The position numbers were made by a program, and so were the translations under genes. This document shows, piece after piece, positions 40,285 through 53,282 of a stretch of 64,000 bases of DNA (position 1 is its first letter; every line of letters begins with the position of its first letter). This DNA comes from Symbiodinium sp. CCMP2592 (taxonomy: Eukaryota > Sar > Dinophyceae > Suessiales > Symbiodiniaceae). The stretch is taken from positions 383,173 through 447,172 of the forward strand of contig CAJNDT010006001.1 of the NCBI GenBank assembly GCA_905221615.1, written 5' to 3'. The notes under the pieces are model-generated. The model saw only the letters and a program-made list of their open reading frames with translations, was not told the origin of the DNA and made no database searches.

Positions 40285-43130
40285 ACCCTAGACCCTAAAC
40301 CCTTACAGTACCCCCTATAGATCCCTCAAAGGGATCCCCAAGCCTTACTAGCTCCCCCAAAACCCTCTAAAATATCCCCAACCACCTAGTTTTTGCTACT
40401 TTTTACCCCAAACTCCTCCATGTTTGGTGATGATTCCGCAAGCCGTCGAGGCCGGAGCGATGCACCTGCATGCATTGCGAGCGCTCCGTGGCCCGGGACT
40501 CAGAGCGTCAGAGCTCTATTATGTTGTATTATGGTATAGCTTGGTATAGTACATTATTCTGTATAATCGTATAGTTTATTATAGTATATTATATTGTAAT
40601 TTAGTATAGATGATTATGTTAGATTTTAATCGGTAATCTGCGGTGGTGCGCGGAGGTGACTTTCATCGACTACGAAGCCTCCTGGGTGACCTGGTCTGGC
40701 CCTCAAGCTGCTCGAGCTACTCAGGGGCACGGCACGGCTAAGTACCCGGGACCTGGTGCGGTTTAAGGTTTAGGGGGTTAGGGGGTGTGGGGTTGGGGGA
40801 GATGGTTTAGGGTTCAGGGTTTGGGGCTTAGGGTAAGGCAAGGAAGGTCGAAACATGGAGGCTGCGCCGGCTGCACAGCTCATCACTTCAGACGTAAGAG
40901 CAGAGTACGAATGTGTCCGCACATCGAGAACCTATTCTTGACAGCAGGTCAGATTAAGCTTTACTTCGTCTCCCGTCTCTTTTCCTCGGAGATCTACATC
41001 AAGATTTCATGGAGCATGCTCCTTGTAGAGGGCAAGGTGTGTACTTAGCAGATGCATAGGTCGTATGTAGGAACACAGGTGTGCAAGGTGTCACCCATCC
41101 ACCGAAGCATGGATCGTGCGTGCTAGATAGAGGCAATGGTTATCAGCCATCAGGGTTCAAGCCGGTTGTACCTCTTCGAGGTAGCACCAACATGTCGACG
41201 AAGCAGTGCCTGCTCATGTAGCTAATGCTTCCTGCAAGAAGACAGGCACAGAAAGCTCATTTGCAGATATGAATGCCGTGCATGATCGCAAGGGGTCCCG
41301 TTCTATTGTCGCTATATGCCGGCGTGTCACGGCAGGATGGTGCGGAAGGTGACACCTGCAAGTGTATGTCAACACTGCAAGTCTTGGGAGTTCTCAAGGG
41401 CATATTACCTATGCAAGTTCTGTACGAGAAGAATCGCGAAACCTACTCCGTGGTCCTTGTACAAGTCAACTCCGCATCCTGCTGCATTGTGGAGACGAGG
41501 ATCATTCCGACATGAGCTCTCCAGTTGCCGCACGGGGGTCTTGCACTGTGCGAGTGGCAGAGAGAGACTTGTGGCCGCAACTTCTCTTCAATCAGTGGCT
41601 GAGGCTCCTGGCGATTGTTGTTTGGTTCAGCCTGGGCTGGATGGCCTTCTGGGTTCTCCCACTCCTGTGGCCAGCGTTCAAGGTTGGGCACAGGGTCTGC
41701 CAGAGACCGCATCAATACACGTGAGCACACTGAGCACACTGTCTTGATTAAATTGGGCTGTCCGCAGGCATGAACTGAATTGCGTTTCTGCACACATCAG
41801 GATGTGGTTCACCACTGTGTTCAGCTCAGCTCAAAGCCAGCACATGTCAAACCTCGGAGCGGGCAGCATGCCTCGCCAGATTGCCGTCAGGTCCACGCTG
41901 CCTCAACGTCATTGCACGAAAGTCGCGCATCTCGTTTCCAACCTTTCGGACCGAGGCGAAAGAAGCATGACTCTGTCTGTGCGTGTGTGTGTGTGTGTTG
42001 TTCTGGGTTTTGCCCGCAATCCCAGCTTCGGTACGGCTGCATTTGAGTGTCAGGTTTGCAGCTTGAAGGTTGGCAACTGCGCTGTAGTGCTGGCTCGGAA
42101 ATACGCTGGAGCCTCAACCGGAGAGCCTCTTTTTGGGGCTACAGTACATGCCATGCTCGATTGATTTCGGACTCCTCTGCCTCGAGTCCTCAATGCTTGG
42201 GATTGCTGCAGGGCATCGCGCGGTGATCTGAGGTTATAATTTTCGTGGGTCTGGTGTTCACCATCGTCGCCGTCTACCTGATGCGTGGTAGCCTGAGCCT
42301 CCACAAGTGAACACGACCTATAGCCGACCTCAAACCAATGGGATTCCGAAACTAAGTGGTACTTTAACTTGGAGTCCTTATACTTGGTCCCGGGGCTATC
42401 TCGTATCACCTGGGTGTTTTACGCATCTGCAAGGCGTCTACTTCGGGGAACGCATTATAAACGTTATATAATCTTATCAAGCTCTGTATCTTCACCTTCA
42501 TATTCTTCGGCGTCCGCAGCACGCTCTCGCATTTGTCAGTGTCAGTGGGCTTGTGCGCGCTCATCTTCGCACGAGTGTGTGCTTGTGTATTGCAGCTTAT
42601 GTATTAGACATCTGTATACATATGCACTGGTGCGGTCTGTTCCTGTCGGTTTTTGAAGCCCAAAGAGTCTTCTGCTCACATCTGCGTCGCGCAGGACTCG
42701 CGCAGGGTCACGCGGGACTCGCGTAGGACTATAATATAGCGACCTACTCACCACCCATTTTCAGGGTTGCTTTTCATGCTTCCGTGGCGGGTTCAGGCAT
42801 CCTCTCAGTCTTATACTAGTAGCATGCCACTTTCAAATCCCAGCGTCTACTTGGCAAACGCACTGCTTTCTTATCTTGGAATGCTTCCAAATGTAGTATA
42901 TACCTCAGCGTCCGCAACAAATCCGGCACTTTGGCCTACCTGCTGCGTGCTTCTTGAAACCAGCGTCTACATGGGGTTTAGGTAATTCTGATGTGTAAAT
43001 TTCCCGCTGATGTGTATTCTCCCTAAACCAGCGTCTGTCGGCATTGATGTGTATTCTCACCAGCTGATGTGAGATAACCCCAGCGCAATAAGGATCCTAC
43101 TAATTTTTAGTGTACTTTATCAGGGTCCTC
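40285..43130. other. No firmly recognised gene
   Basis: 40500-40640 is TATAGTA-rich. 41300-41730 holds open frames, one with a Cys-rich stretch (CQHCKSWEFSRAYYLCKFC) and another with a single membrane-span-like stretch (LLAIVVWFSLGWMAFWVLPL). 41985-42000 is a (TG)n tract. 42800-43070 repeats CAGCGTCTAC and GATGTGTATTCTC words. Exons may exist here but none could be spliced with confidence. Confidence 0.35.
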
Positions 43131-43380
43131 AACTTCGGAAACTTCCAAAAGGGACCCCTAAACCCTAAACCCTTTTAGAAGCCTTAAAGATCCCTCAAAG
43201 GAGCCCTTGTTATGGTACCCTTTAAAGGAAGCCCAAGGCTCCCCTATTTCCGGAAGCTCCCATATGGACCCCTAAACCCTAAACCCTTTTAGAACCCTTG
43301 TAGATCCCATAAAGGAACCCTTATGGTACCCTTTAAAGGAACCCTAAGGGTCCCCGATTTTCGGAAACTCCCAAAGGCTT
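43131..43380. repeat. Duplicated F3-related repeat, two units of about 120 bp
   Basis: CGGAAACTTCCAAAAGGGAC and CCCTAAACCCTTTTAGAA with TTTAAAGGAAGCCCAAGG occur twice in tandem, ending at ATTTTCGGAAACTCCC. Confidence 0.75.
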
Positions 43381-43473
43381 TAAGCGTAAGTACCTGCCAG
43401 CGCAGGTTCCTTTGTCCACGTGAACGGCGCTGCGCCGGAGGCAAATCGTTTCTGTTCGTTGAAGAGTTAATAG

Positions 43474-43491
43474 CAGTAGTAGTAGTAGTAG

Positions 43492-43525
<34 letters not shown>

Positions 43526-43568
43526 GCTACTACTGCTACTACTACTACTACTACTACCACTACTAGTA
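43474..43568. repeat. (AGT)n(ACT)n palindromic trinucleotide repeat
   Basis: About seven AGT units followed by about 20 ACT units, which are mutually complementary. Confidence 0.9.
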
Positions 43569-44806
43569 CTAGTTAATAATACTAGTAGAACTTGGGCGGA
43601 GGCACTTTGCTTTCACGTCTGGTGCTGCCTGGGACACTCCTTTGCCTGCCGACAGGTCCACAAGGGCACGCCTTCCATGCTGTCCTGGGAGGTGCAGTTC
43701 CAGGGATTCGATGAGTGAATCTATGACTCGGAATGCGTGTATCTGCCACCCTCACAATGCTGGGTGCCAGCTCTGAACGATTCCAGCTTTCGTTGGCATT
43801 TCGATGCGAGCCTGGCAGTGTTCCTCGCGGGCGATCTCGGCTTAAGTGAGAGCCATGCAGAAGAACGCACTAATCACTTCCATCTAGAGTACCGGCTTTC
43901 TGCTTTCTACAAAGCTGCTTCTACTTGGTCCAGGACACACAGGATGATCGCTTAGCTGGTTAGCTTAGCTGGTATGCTGCGCCGACAGATTCTGTGGCTG
44001 TCGCTGGCCGTGGCATGCAATGGCAGTCCACTAGAGGCGATTCTTGAGGATGCCGCGTCACAGGTTGCAGAGAAATATGGCAAGGGCTTTGTCCTGACCC
44101 TTGCTGCAAGCAGTTCTTGTCGACCTGTAGCAGATAGATCAGACCGCTCATGAAGGAATTTGCTTCGGTCCTGAGGATTGAAGCCCTCATTTGTCGAAAT
44201 TCTTTGTGCCAAAACAAGACCGGAGCACCGATGAAATGGGTTAGCTTCCTGGCAGCATGTTCCCGACGTCTACCAAGCGCCACCTTCACGGATCACCGAC
44301 ATTGGTTTGAAAGATGGGGTTTGTTCTTAAAGTTGCTAATGTTGCTGTTTTTATGATCTGATCACGCGTGATCCAAGCAGTGTCCCCGAGGCTTCTCCCA
44401 ATAAGTTGGATCCGAGGTGATGCCGGGTTCCTGCGTGCAATCTGGACTCCTGCGCCTGCAACATCACCGTCCATCGAGGACTCAACTGTTCAAAAGTGGG
44501 TCGAGTCAATGAGTAAAACGCTGCAAAGAAGCAATACCATGGTTCTGGTTACAAGATTAGAGTAATTATCACCCGCTCCAACTCAGCAGAGCTTGGGCAG
44601 TTTGAAACACGTGGAAGCACGAGCCACTTCCGTGGTACTACGATGGGATAGCAGAGGCCGGAAGCGTTGCCGGACCGCTCCAGGCCCGCATCAACCTGAC
44701 GGCTTCAAGTCCGAGAGTGCAGATTCTTCATCACGACGATCCATTCATGGAGGACTCCTACACTGCGAGGTCCGAGCATCTTGTTGCATAATTGTTTTCA
44801 GCACAT
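43569..44806. other. No firmly recognised gene
   Basis: 43587-43955 is mostly open (for example GTPSMLSWEVQFQGFDE) and could hold exons. The rest has no recognised features. Confidence 0.3.
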
Positions 44807-44909
44807 GGCGGTTTCCCAAAGTAGGGGGCTTCACTATAGTGCCCTAAATAGTATAGGATCCTGATTATAAGGACCCCAAATAAGGTACCCCGTATTTTCG
44901 GAAACGCCC
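44807..44909 (+). mobile_element. F3 TIR element
   Basis: GGCGGTTTCCCAAAGTAGGGG at the left and CGTATTTTCGGAAACGCCC at the right. Confidence 0.75.
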
Positions 44910-45027
44910 ATATCATACCAGATAGGTATTTTATTATATATTATTACACTATGTTATAGACTTATATGTTTCCTCATATAACATCGTGGTGAGTTGTCCG
45001 ACCTCGCGAGGATAGCCTGGTGGCCTC

Positions 45028-45173
45028 CTGGCCTCCGATCTCTGGCCTCACATTTGAGCTTGCAATGAAGAGGCCCCCACCCTGTAATAGTGACTATAAG
45101 GATTATAGTAGGGCCCTATTCTATTCCTATTATACCACTGTTACAGGGTGGGGCTTGCAATGAAGAGGCAAGT
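45028..45173 (+). CDS. Exon fragment carrying the F5 insertion
   Basis: PPISGLTFELAMKR is open up to 45073. Splicing GC (45073) to CAG (45146-45148) continues in phase as VGLAMKRQV into the F4 element. The LAMKR repeat results from the target duplication. Short and without a recognised domain. Confidence 0.35.
45058..45169 (+). mobile_element. F5 TIR element with a 17-bp direct duplication
   Basis: GCTTGCAATGAAGAGGC at 45058-45074 and 45153-45169 flanks a 78-bp element with 13-bp inverted ends (CCCCACCCTGTAA / TTACAGGGTGGGG). Confidence 0.8.
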
Positions 45174-45274
45174 GGGTGGTTGTCAAAATCATGGCCCCTT
45201 TTAGATCCCTAGTCTAATACGCCACCTATCATTTAGGGTACCCCAAAAAGGGGCCATAATTTTGACAACTACCC
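45174..45274 (+). mobile_element. F4 TIR element, five bases after F5
   Basis: GGGTGGTTGTCAAAATCATGG at the left; GGGGCCATAATTTTGACAACT plus ACCC at the right. Confidence 0.85.
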
Positions 45275-46630
45275 AAGGGGTTTTGCAAGGGAGTTTCCAA
45301 CCTTTCTCGTAATCTGTTTGCTTTTTGAAAGGAATAAGTAAGAAGTTCTTGAACAGACAAAATCAAGTCCGAGCGCGCCAAGATCCACTTCTTTCTATGA
45401 GGAACCTCTTGGCCAGGTTTGTTTTCAGCCCCTAAAGTCGATTGAAGGAATACACGTTGAGCAAGCAGCAATCAGTTTTGCCCGCCACGACATCGGGTCA
45501 GCCTGTGGACCGTGCTTGCTCCCCAACGGCAAATGCGCACAAACACTAAAACTCAGACAAGTGGACCGTCTTTCCATCCCTAGCGGATATGCGTCATCTT
45601 TTGTTGCTTCGTTCATTCCCACACAATTCGAGGGCTGCATGTCTGGGTGAGGGCACCTGTGTCAGAGTGTCCCAGAACGGACGAGGTTGCGAAAGCTGAC
45701 GGACCAGGGCGTGATGCAGATGACCTTCCGCCGCCCGCTGCATCCGTCACTTTCCAGATCGGAATTCTTAGTCTGATATATATATATATATATATATATA
45801 TTGGCACAATATGGTCTGTTGTTGTATTTGCTTAATTTTTCTGTGTATTTTATTGTTTGATGTTTGTATCGTAGTCCGGCATGTCCAGCATGCTGTTGAC
45901 ATGCCAATCGCGGCTCCAGGTGTGTGTCGGAAGACCTGTATCAATTTGAGATGATGCCTGCCTGGAACGACCTCGCTGTCCTGTCAATCGGTACTTCTTC
46001 TTACAATATCTGCCATGGCTTCATCACCGATGCCCAAGCATTTACAAGTATGCTTTGGGTTACCCTGGTAGTAAGGATCTCTGCAACACTCTTACAGGCA
46101 ACAGCGCGAATCATAATATTCAGCCCAGGAGAAGTTGGATTACAAACTCTGCCCGGATCCGACCTGCTTGACGGAGGTAGCGATGGTTTGACAGCTTCCA
46201 CGAGGCAGGCAGAGGAAGCCGAAAGTTAAAGGTGTTGCCCTCAAAGAAAAATATGCACGGAATCCTACAATCAGAACAACAGTATCAAAAATGGGACCAA
46301 TAATCGTATGAAGAGCAACAGCAACTAATACGATCGCCAAATCACGGGCTGCTGTGACAATGATAGCGAAATCAGTCATAAGAAAACAACCGCAGATGCG
46401 AAAGCCCTAAACCCCTAAAAACGCCTAAACCTGTGCCTAAAAACAAGTCTTAAAAATCTAAGCCCAGGATAAAGGACGTGCCGGTCCCGGAAGCTACTGG
46501 CCTCTGGCCTTCTCAGACGAGGGGTTGCCATAAAGGAACCCTAAAACCCAACATTGTGGTGAGGGGCGGCCGGAGACGAAGGTGGATTTCCACTTGTGAG
46601 TACCCCCTGTCCCTAACCCCAACTACATAA
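45275..46630. other. No firmly recognised gene; microsatellite at 45775-45802
   Basis: (TA)n at 45775-45802. At 46140-46379 the minus strand is open with a hydrophobic product (IIVTAARDLAIVLVAVALHT), and 45924-46229 is open on the plus strand. Neither has splice or motif support. Confidence 0.35.
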
Positions 46631-46720
46631 GGGTGTTTGTCCCTTTTTAGGTCCCTATCATATTACGGCACCTATTATTTCGGGTACACAAACAGGGACC
46701 CCCTATGTTGACAACTACCC
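46631..46720 (+). mobile_element. F4 TIR element (divergent)
   Basis: GGGTGTTTGTCCCTTTTTAGG at the left; GGGACCCCCTATGTTGACAACT plus ACCC at the right. Confidence 0.65.
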
Positions 46721-49094
46721 ATGAGGGTGGAGGGTCCAGATATGTTGGGGTTGAGGGTAGCCCATGTGAGACTTCAGCGCGCTGTGGATTCAAGGTGAGA
46801 ATGGGCAGGTCACAGTCGAAACAGAAGAGCATCCCTTGCTGTAGCACTCTTACAGTCAATTTTATAGTACCCCATGTGGGATATCCAGTTTCTTGAATGC
46901 CACTGCTCGGGCAGCCCAGGGAGTATCAACCGATCTCAGGCCGGCTGCGTCCAAAGCGGCGGTTCAAAAATGAAGAGCCCGCTGCGCACAGAGAGCCACT
47001 ATATGGGTTGCTATAGGAGTACTTAAGGGTTGCTGTAGGAGTGCAAGAAGGGTACTAGATGAGATGATTTACTGACCCAGGCATACTTCAAGGCCTGGGG
47101 ACCACACCAGTTTGTTTCAGTCGGCGAATTCCTTCTGCCAGGATTTCCTCTTCGACTGTGGCCCCAAGTCATCATTGAGGCTCCCAGCGCCGAGCATGAA
47201 CTCTTCTACGTTTTAGGGCTTAGGGTTCCGACTCAGCAGATGAGTAGCAGTCGGATCCACATCACGATATCATAATCCGGTTGCCGCTCCCTGTGGACCT
47301 TGGATCTAGGGTTAAGCCGAACGAACACTTGACTCTTGGCTCCGAGCGATGTTTTTCGTGCTTCTGCGGGTTTGGGGCTTGTGCTTTACATTTTGGGCTT
47401 GAGTCAAGGGTTCGGTTTTGCAGGATGGTGGCTAAGGCAGGGAGAGAGCTCAGGAGTTTTGTATTCCCGAAGCCCTCAAGCTCAGAATCCAGAACCGCCT
47501 GGCCTCACAGCCCGCAACCCTGAACCCTAACCCAAAATTGTCCCTAAGACCCAGACATGCTAAAGAGCACCCCCTGAACCCTGAACCGAGCAACGAAAAC
47601 CCGTTAATCCGTAAAATCCCTTAATCCATACAGCCTCATCCCATCAGCCTTGAAACCCCTAAACCCTATACCCTCAAGCCAAAATAAAGTAGAAGTTGCG
47701 CAGTGAAAGCAAGGCAGGGCATAAACAAAGCACAAAAGCCATCCCCAACAACAAGCCAGAAAGTACAAGAAAACCCGCCAAAAATCAGACAAAATTCCGC
47801 AGCCAAACCCTACCCGACAAATCTCCGCACCCAAACCCTACACAACTTCTATAAACCAACAACCCGAAACCGTAAACCGGAAGGTCGCGCGGGAACTCTG
47901 CCATGGTCTTTGATGAGAAGTGCCCAATCCTCTCGAAGCACACGAAATGCTAGCTAGGGTTTGGGGTTTACGATAGCTAGGAGCTAGGTTTGAGGGTATA
48001 GGGTTTCGGGTTTGGGGGTTTGGGGTTGAGTTTTGGGATTTAAGCAAAGATCCGTTAGCAGCTCTTGCGCTCCATTTTCAGGACTATTGCTACCCTTGTC
48101 CTGGTTGTTTAAATCTTGCTTACGTCTGCAGAGCCCCCAGTACAAATTCCTGTATGTTTGAGGGGTGTCAGGGCTCAGGCTTATACGAACTCTGATCGCT
48201 GGCCTCCTGCATAATTACAGCATCCTCCAAGAGCATGTCGGTTTATCGACCGGAACGGATCCGCCTTGCGAATCGCTTCGGCCGCAGCATTTCCAGGAAA
48301 GCATGGCCACATAGGGTCTCGGGTTTAGGGTTTAGTGCGTCAGCCGCAACAGAAGAAGGGGAACGACAGTAAAGATCCTGCCTCGCTATCTCAAGAACTT
48401 CACTAGATCTCATGTCGGATCTTAGTGTAAAACCTTGTAGCACCCCTTGTACCATCTTACAGCATCAAAGAGCCAATCAAGGGAACTTAACACACTTGGA
48501 GCTCCCGGCTGCTCCCCACAAGATGCGGTCCAAGCCCAAGGCTGGCTGGGCACATGTTTGAGATGAAGGGTTTAGGGCTTAGGGCCTTATAGGGTTTATA
48601 TAGAACTCTACGTACAATCATAGTAGCAATGGCCTTAGGGTTTAGTTTCTTCTGGTCTTCTGGGCTTCCACACTTTTTTGTGGAGCATCCTGGATGCACG
48701 TCCATAGCAGCCATAGCAGGGGAGGCTTGGTTGATGCGTTTCGGTGGCGCAGCCTCCCATGTTTAGGTTCTATCTCCCCCTATGATAATGGAAGAAATCT
48801 ACATGTAATCATGGTCGCAACAATAGTACTCGTAGTAACAATAATACGTAATACTATTAATCATAGCAACAGTTAATAATAAGAACAAATCAGAAAATAA
48901 GAGTAATACCAGTAACAAAATATTTAGCAGTATTAATATGTGAGAGAATTCCGAAGGCGAGACTTGCACGAGAGCATTTGTTTCTGCCACATCAGCCATT
49001 GGCTTGCTGATGTGATGTCGTTTTCAGGGCGGGTGCAGGCTGAGTGAGCATGAGCAAGTTTCGTCTGGTCCCGTTGAAGTCAATCTCAAGATTC
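46721..49094. other. Non-coding, with telomere-like islands
   Basis: CCCTAAA/TTTAGGG clusters at 47520-47665, 47830-48035, 48318-48335 and 48568-48650. Low-complexity AATAATA at 48830-48940. No gene supported. Confidence 0.45.
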
Positions 49095-49361
49095 TCAAGA
49101 TATTCGAGATTCTCTGAGCGCCGTGGTGGTGGCTTGTTTGCATGATGCTAGGCCTTCGCAAGGAGATTGCAGGCTGAAGTAGCGAGTCAAGAACCCCCCC
49201 AAACCAGTGACCAGTGTGTTAATTCCGTGGCACATCGTGGCACCACCAACCCCCAGGCAACTAAACAGGCGAAGCCAAGCCGTTTTTTGTTGCGTTGAAA
49301 GTTCTTCGAAGACACTATAAACATCCACTGGCTCAAGCCACGGATGTTCAGGAACATCCAT
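49095..49361 (-). CDS. Uncharacterised minus-strand open frame
   Basis: 89 codons: VDVYSVFEELSTQQKTAWLR, then a hydrophobic Gly-rich part (CLGVGGATMCHGINTLVTGL) and a basic end. Composition is protein-like, but there is no domain and no splice evidence. Confidence 0.3.
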   Translation of the reverse strand: MDVPEHPWLEPVDVYSVFEELSTQQKTAWLRLFSCLGVGGATMCHGINTLVTGLGGFLTRYFSLQSPCEGLASCKQATTTALRESRIS

Positions 49362-50688
49362 GTATTTCAGGTGTGCACGCGAACATCAGACCCGTTCGCA
49401 AGGACGCAGCTTGAGCTGTACGAGCCGCCTCATGCCTTGTCGACCCTCTTGGCAGGCCTTCGACGATCTGTTGCCAGAGTCGAGTTCCAGGGGTTCCAGC
49501 GGTGTCTTGGCAGCGACTCGTGAACCTTGTGGACGAACTTCAGAAGCCAAGCCGTCAACAGTCGTTGGGAATCCCAGCAACGCTCCAGGATCCTGCCCTG
49601 AATCACCGTTCATGCTGCAGGTAATGGTGCGGCCAAGAATGCTCGCAGGCAGCGCACGGGTCTGCTGAGTCATGAGTCATGAGGCAAAATAGTGTTGCTA
49701 AGGGCATAGACTGCCTTGTGCGTCAGGGTGCAGCGTCGGGACACCGCCGAGGATGACTCCAGCATGTCCATGGCAGGACGCCCTCAGACTTGTTGGCTGG
49801 TTGGCTTTCTGAGGCTGGCACAACCAGCACACGATATCCATGCCGGCTTGCATGTCAATGCCTTAGCTGCTGCAGGACACCCGGAGGGTCCTTACGGTGA
49901 TGGCGGCATGGTTGCAGTGATGGCTTGCATGAACGGACCTTTGCCTCTAGCCGAAGGCTCGAAAGGAGAGCTCTAGGCTTCAACGCATGCTGCTTCATGC
50001 TCCGTGCACCACAGGCCTCCAGTATCGGGCCTCTTAGACTCTAGCCTCGACTTCAAGGTTTCATAGCGCCAACGACCTCGGACAGAGCGGAAATAAGTTT
50101 CAGAGCCGCTGAGGCAGCCACACCTTTGGCCGGTACAACAACTTTGCGAACGCGGCGCACATGCTTTGCAGGCCCGCAGAAGCATGCTTGCCAGGAGTCA
50201 GACTATCCAGTGATTCTAGAGCCCCTTCCGCGGCTCTGAATGTCTGGTCCATGTCTGGCTGGTTTGGTAGTTCAATGCAACCAACTTCCAAGCATGGAAA
50301 TGTTATTGCTGTCGCCTCTTCGCAAGGCTTGTCCGGCGAACCTCAGGCAATCCGCACGCCATTGACCCTCAGATAGAAAGCTTATGCAGCTGTGCTGAGC
50401 GCTGTCAGAGTTGTGTTGAAGCGCTGGCAGAGGATTGGCAAATGAATCTTCGCGGCGGTGTCGGGCGCAAGCCGGAGGACGGCTGGCGAAGGTACTTCAG
50501 CCGGAAGCAGGCACATCCCGTCATCAGATTGAAGCTGCAGTGTAAACCTCAGAGGCGCAGCTCTATACAGCCTCTGTGACAGGCAAGCTTCGATGCGATA
50601 CAAAGGATCTGCAATCCCAACGACGAGGTCACGCGGCCGAGCGCAGAAGAGCACACCTGCCCCTGTCGTGCCCCTAGTATCGCGGCAG
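49362..50688. other. Open on both strands, no recognised gene
   Basis: Several frames of 60-100 codons. The strand cannot be decided. Confidence 0.3.
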
Positions 50689-51067
50689 CAATTTGCTCTT
50701 CGAGGCGTACCAGTCGCAACTCGGAACGCCCGCCGACAACACCTTTGACCGTCACAAAGGCTCTGGGACTGGGATATACTACACTATACTATATTATACT
50801 AGACCATACTCTAGCCCCAAAGACGTGAGATGCGAGATCCAGACAGGCGCGATCAAATGTTCCACGATCCGGGATCTTCCCATCTCCTTCGAGAGGGCCA
50901 AAGGCTGCGAAGGTGCTCAGGCCCGGACCTTTAGACTTACCGTTGGTTAGTAGGGAATGGAGGAATGGGGTACAATTATAACTACTATTACTACCATTCT
51001 TCCTTTCCCTACTAACCAAAAGTATGTAGACTTTGAAGCCTTTTCTTCATGCCTGCATAGCTTTAGG
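50689..51067 (+). CDS. Three-exon fragment interrupted by an F6 element
   Basis: Exon 50689-50759 (FEAYQSQLGTPADNTFDRHK), a 63-nt GC-AG intron, then exon 50823-50945 (DVRCEIQTGAIKCSTIRDLP, ISFERAKGCEGAQARTFRLT). A GTTAGTAGGG donor at 50946 is supplied by the F6 left end. After AGTATGTAG (51031) a short frame (FEAFSSCLHSFRML) ends in TAG. Phases agree at both junctions. The domain is not recognised. Confidence 0.5.
50945..51017 (+). mobile_element. F6 TIR element (intron)
   Basis: GGTTAGTAGGGAATGGAGGAA at the left; TTCCTTTCCCTACTAACC at the right. Confidence 0.8.
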
Positions 51068-52543
51068 ATGTTGTAGGGCTTGAGGGTGTAAAGTTCAGGG
51101 TTTTGGGCTCCGGCCTTCAAAGTGATAAACGATGCCTATATCGGCGCTTGCTTTTGGACTCACAAGAGGGAAGAAGCTCTTCGTCGGATTGATGCAGACT
51201 CACGATGTCAGCGAAAGCACGAGAGTGCCCTCAGACGCCTGGAGTGGTGTCTGAAGATGAGAGTGCAGCAATCCACCTGAAGCGCACTCACAATATGGAT
51301 CATGCACTGGCATGCACTCCTCTTCGAAATGCCCAGATATGTTGCTGCACACCCTCGTTCTCACGACCGCCATCCTTCAATGGCTTTAAAGTCCACGGTC
51401 CATCGCCCGTCCTGCTCTCTTCGCTCCATCTCATAGCACCGCCATACCTGCTGTCACGCTAGACTATGCAAGTACCCTCCTACGCCGTGTTCGGCGAACT
51501 CGACGAGTTCGTCGTGCTATAGTGATACGCAGTGATAGGTGATGTTTTTGGAAGCCAACTGACGTGCAACAGATGCTGGTACATGCTCAGCGGCATGTAC
51601 TTACTTGCACATACATTTATGAATACTTTAACTTTCTAAAGTGTACGTTATAAAGTTATAGTAATTATGTATGGTAACATAGTTACCGAACCAACTTGCA
51701 TCCGGACTCTCTGGTGCAGGCTGGACAGTGGCGACATATCTTCCAAGAGAAACCAGCAGCCGCGGCCTCAAGCCGTAAGGAAATGAAGGCCGAGTGTACC
51801 TCTGTTACTCATATATCATAGAAATGAATACTTCAATATGTCTCTCTCTACATAGATATATATATATATATATACGGATATTCATATATACACACATATG
51901 TATATACATAAATATGTATAAATATATATGTACATACAGCTAGTTGTATAATCAGGATAATGGAGTACTCTATTCACGTCCTTGCTATTCTTGTTACATA
52001 TCCACTGTTATTGCACTACATTATGTCATGCCATATCAGACCGGGTTAGGCTAGGTTATAGTGCCTGATATATGTGTGTATTATTGCTTTAGAGTATATT
52101 TTTACAATTTTATACTGGGCAACATCAGACTATATTGTGGGAGAACACATTGTATCAGAATATTGTAGTTTGATGTAAAGTGGTGTAATATGATATATTC
52201 TGGCGTAGCTTCGTATAGTATTTTCGAAACATAGTAGAATGCGACATAACATTGTATGATACTAAACAAGAATGTAGAACATGTCAATAACAGTAACTAC
52301 AGCAATATTGTTACCCATTTACGAATATGAGTTGTGATAGATTGTATTACAACGTAGTATAATCTGACATAACCAAATACAGTGAGCAAAAAGAAATGTG
52401 TGAACATTATAAAGGCTTTCAATACAGCGTCGTAAAGTCTCGTACCGTATATAATGCAATGAAACCCCAAATTATGTAATACCGTATAACATAGCACAGC
52501 GTCGCACTACATGCATACGTAGATACTACACACACATGTATGC

Positions 52544-52577
<34 letters not shown>

Positions 52578-52603
52578 GTATATGTGTATATATATATATG
52601 TGT

Positions 52604-52634
<31 letters not shown>

Positions 52635-53282
52635 TAGCTGCCTTTCGAGGCGACGAGGCTACAACTGCAGCACTTGACCACGTTGCGGGAGATGCCAGGC
52701 AGGTGATGGAGAGCTTTCGAGATCCCGTGGCGCAGGTTTTGGTTCTGTGATCTACGTACTGCCATCGACACGCGATATGATTGAAAAACCAGGTGCACGC
52801 ATTCCCAGCCTACATTGACTATATGTTATATCGTCTGTACAGGTGCGAGCTTGGGGGTATGCTGAAAAACCCGTCTGACCAATTCTCGCAAAATCTGGCA
52901 CCGTTGCCCCTGCACACTCTCGATCGCGACGGTGTCTGAGTGTTGCTGTATGACTCAGCGATGCAAGGTCAGGATGAAGGCATCCGGATTTCCGACAACC
53001 GGAGCGATGCTTGTTGGGTCCAGCGCTCAGTCTATACACTCCGCTCGCTCGCTCCCTCGCTCGACATTTTCAGACACACCAACCCGCCCGCCCGCCTGCC
53101 TGCCCGCCTTAGCCCGCACCCGTAAAGGGTCGAAACGGTGCGCAGTCAGCCACACGGACATACAGACTAGATGGGCACATTGATTGACAGACTGCACCAC
53201 GCAAGGTCGAAATGATGGGCAAAAAGCGATGGGAGAATTGTAGGCCTGCGCCTCAGTGGTCAGCGATCTCTTCTGTCTGGTT
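51068..53282. other. Non-coding; AT-rich and microsatellite DNA
   Basis: 51820-51945 and 52490-52635 hold (TA)n, (TG)n and TATGTA repeats. 51590-52500 is AT-rich and intron-like. 52630-53130 has open frames without motif support. Confidence 0.5.

Noticed and set aside
49325-49345. TGGCTCAAG, the end of the dinoflagellate spliced-leader sequence
   Set aside because: Only nine bases match and the rest of the leader is absent, so no relict leader is claimed.
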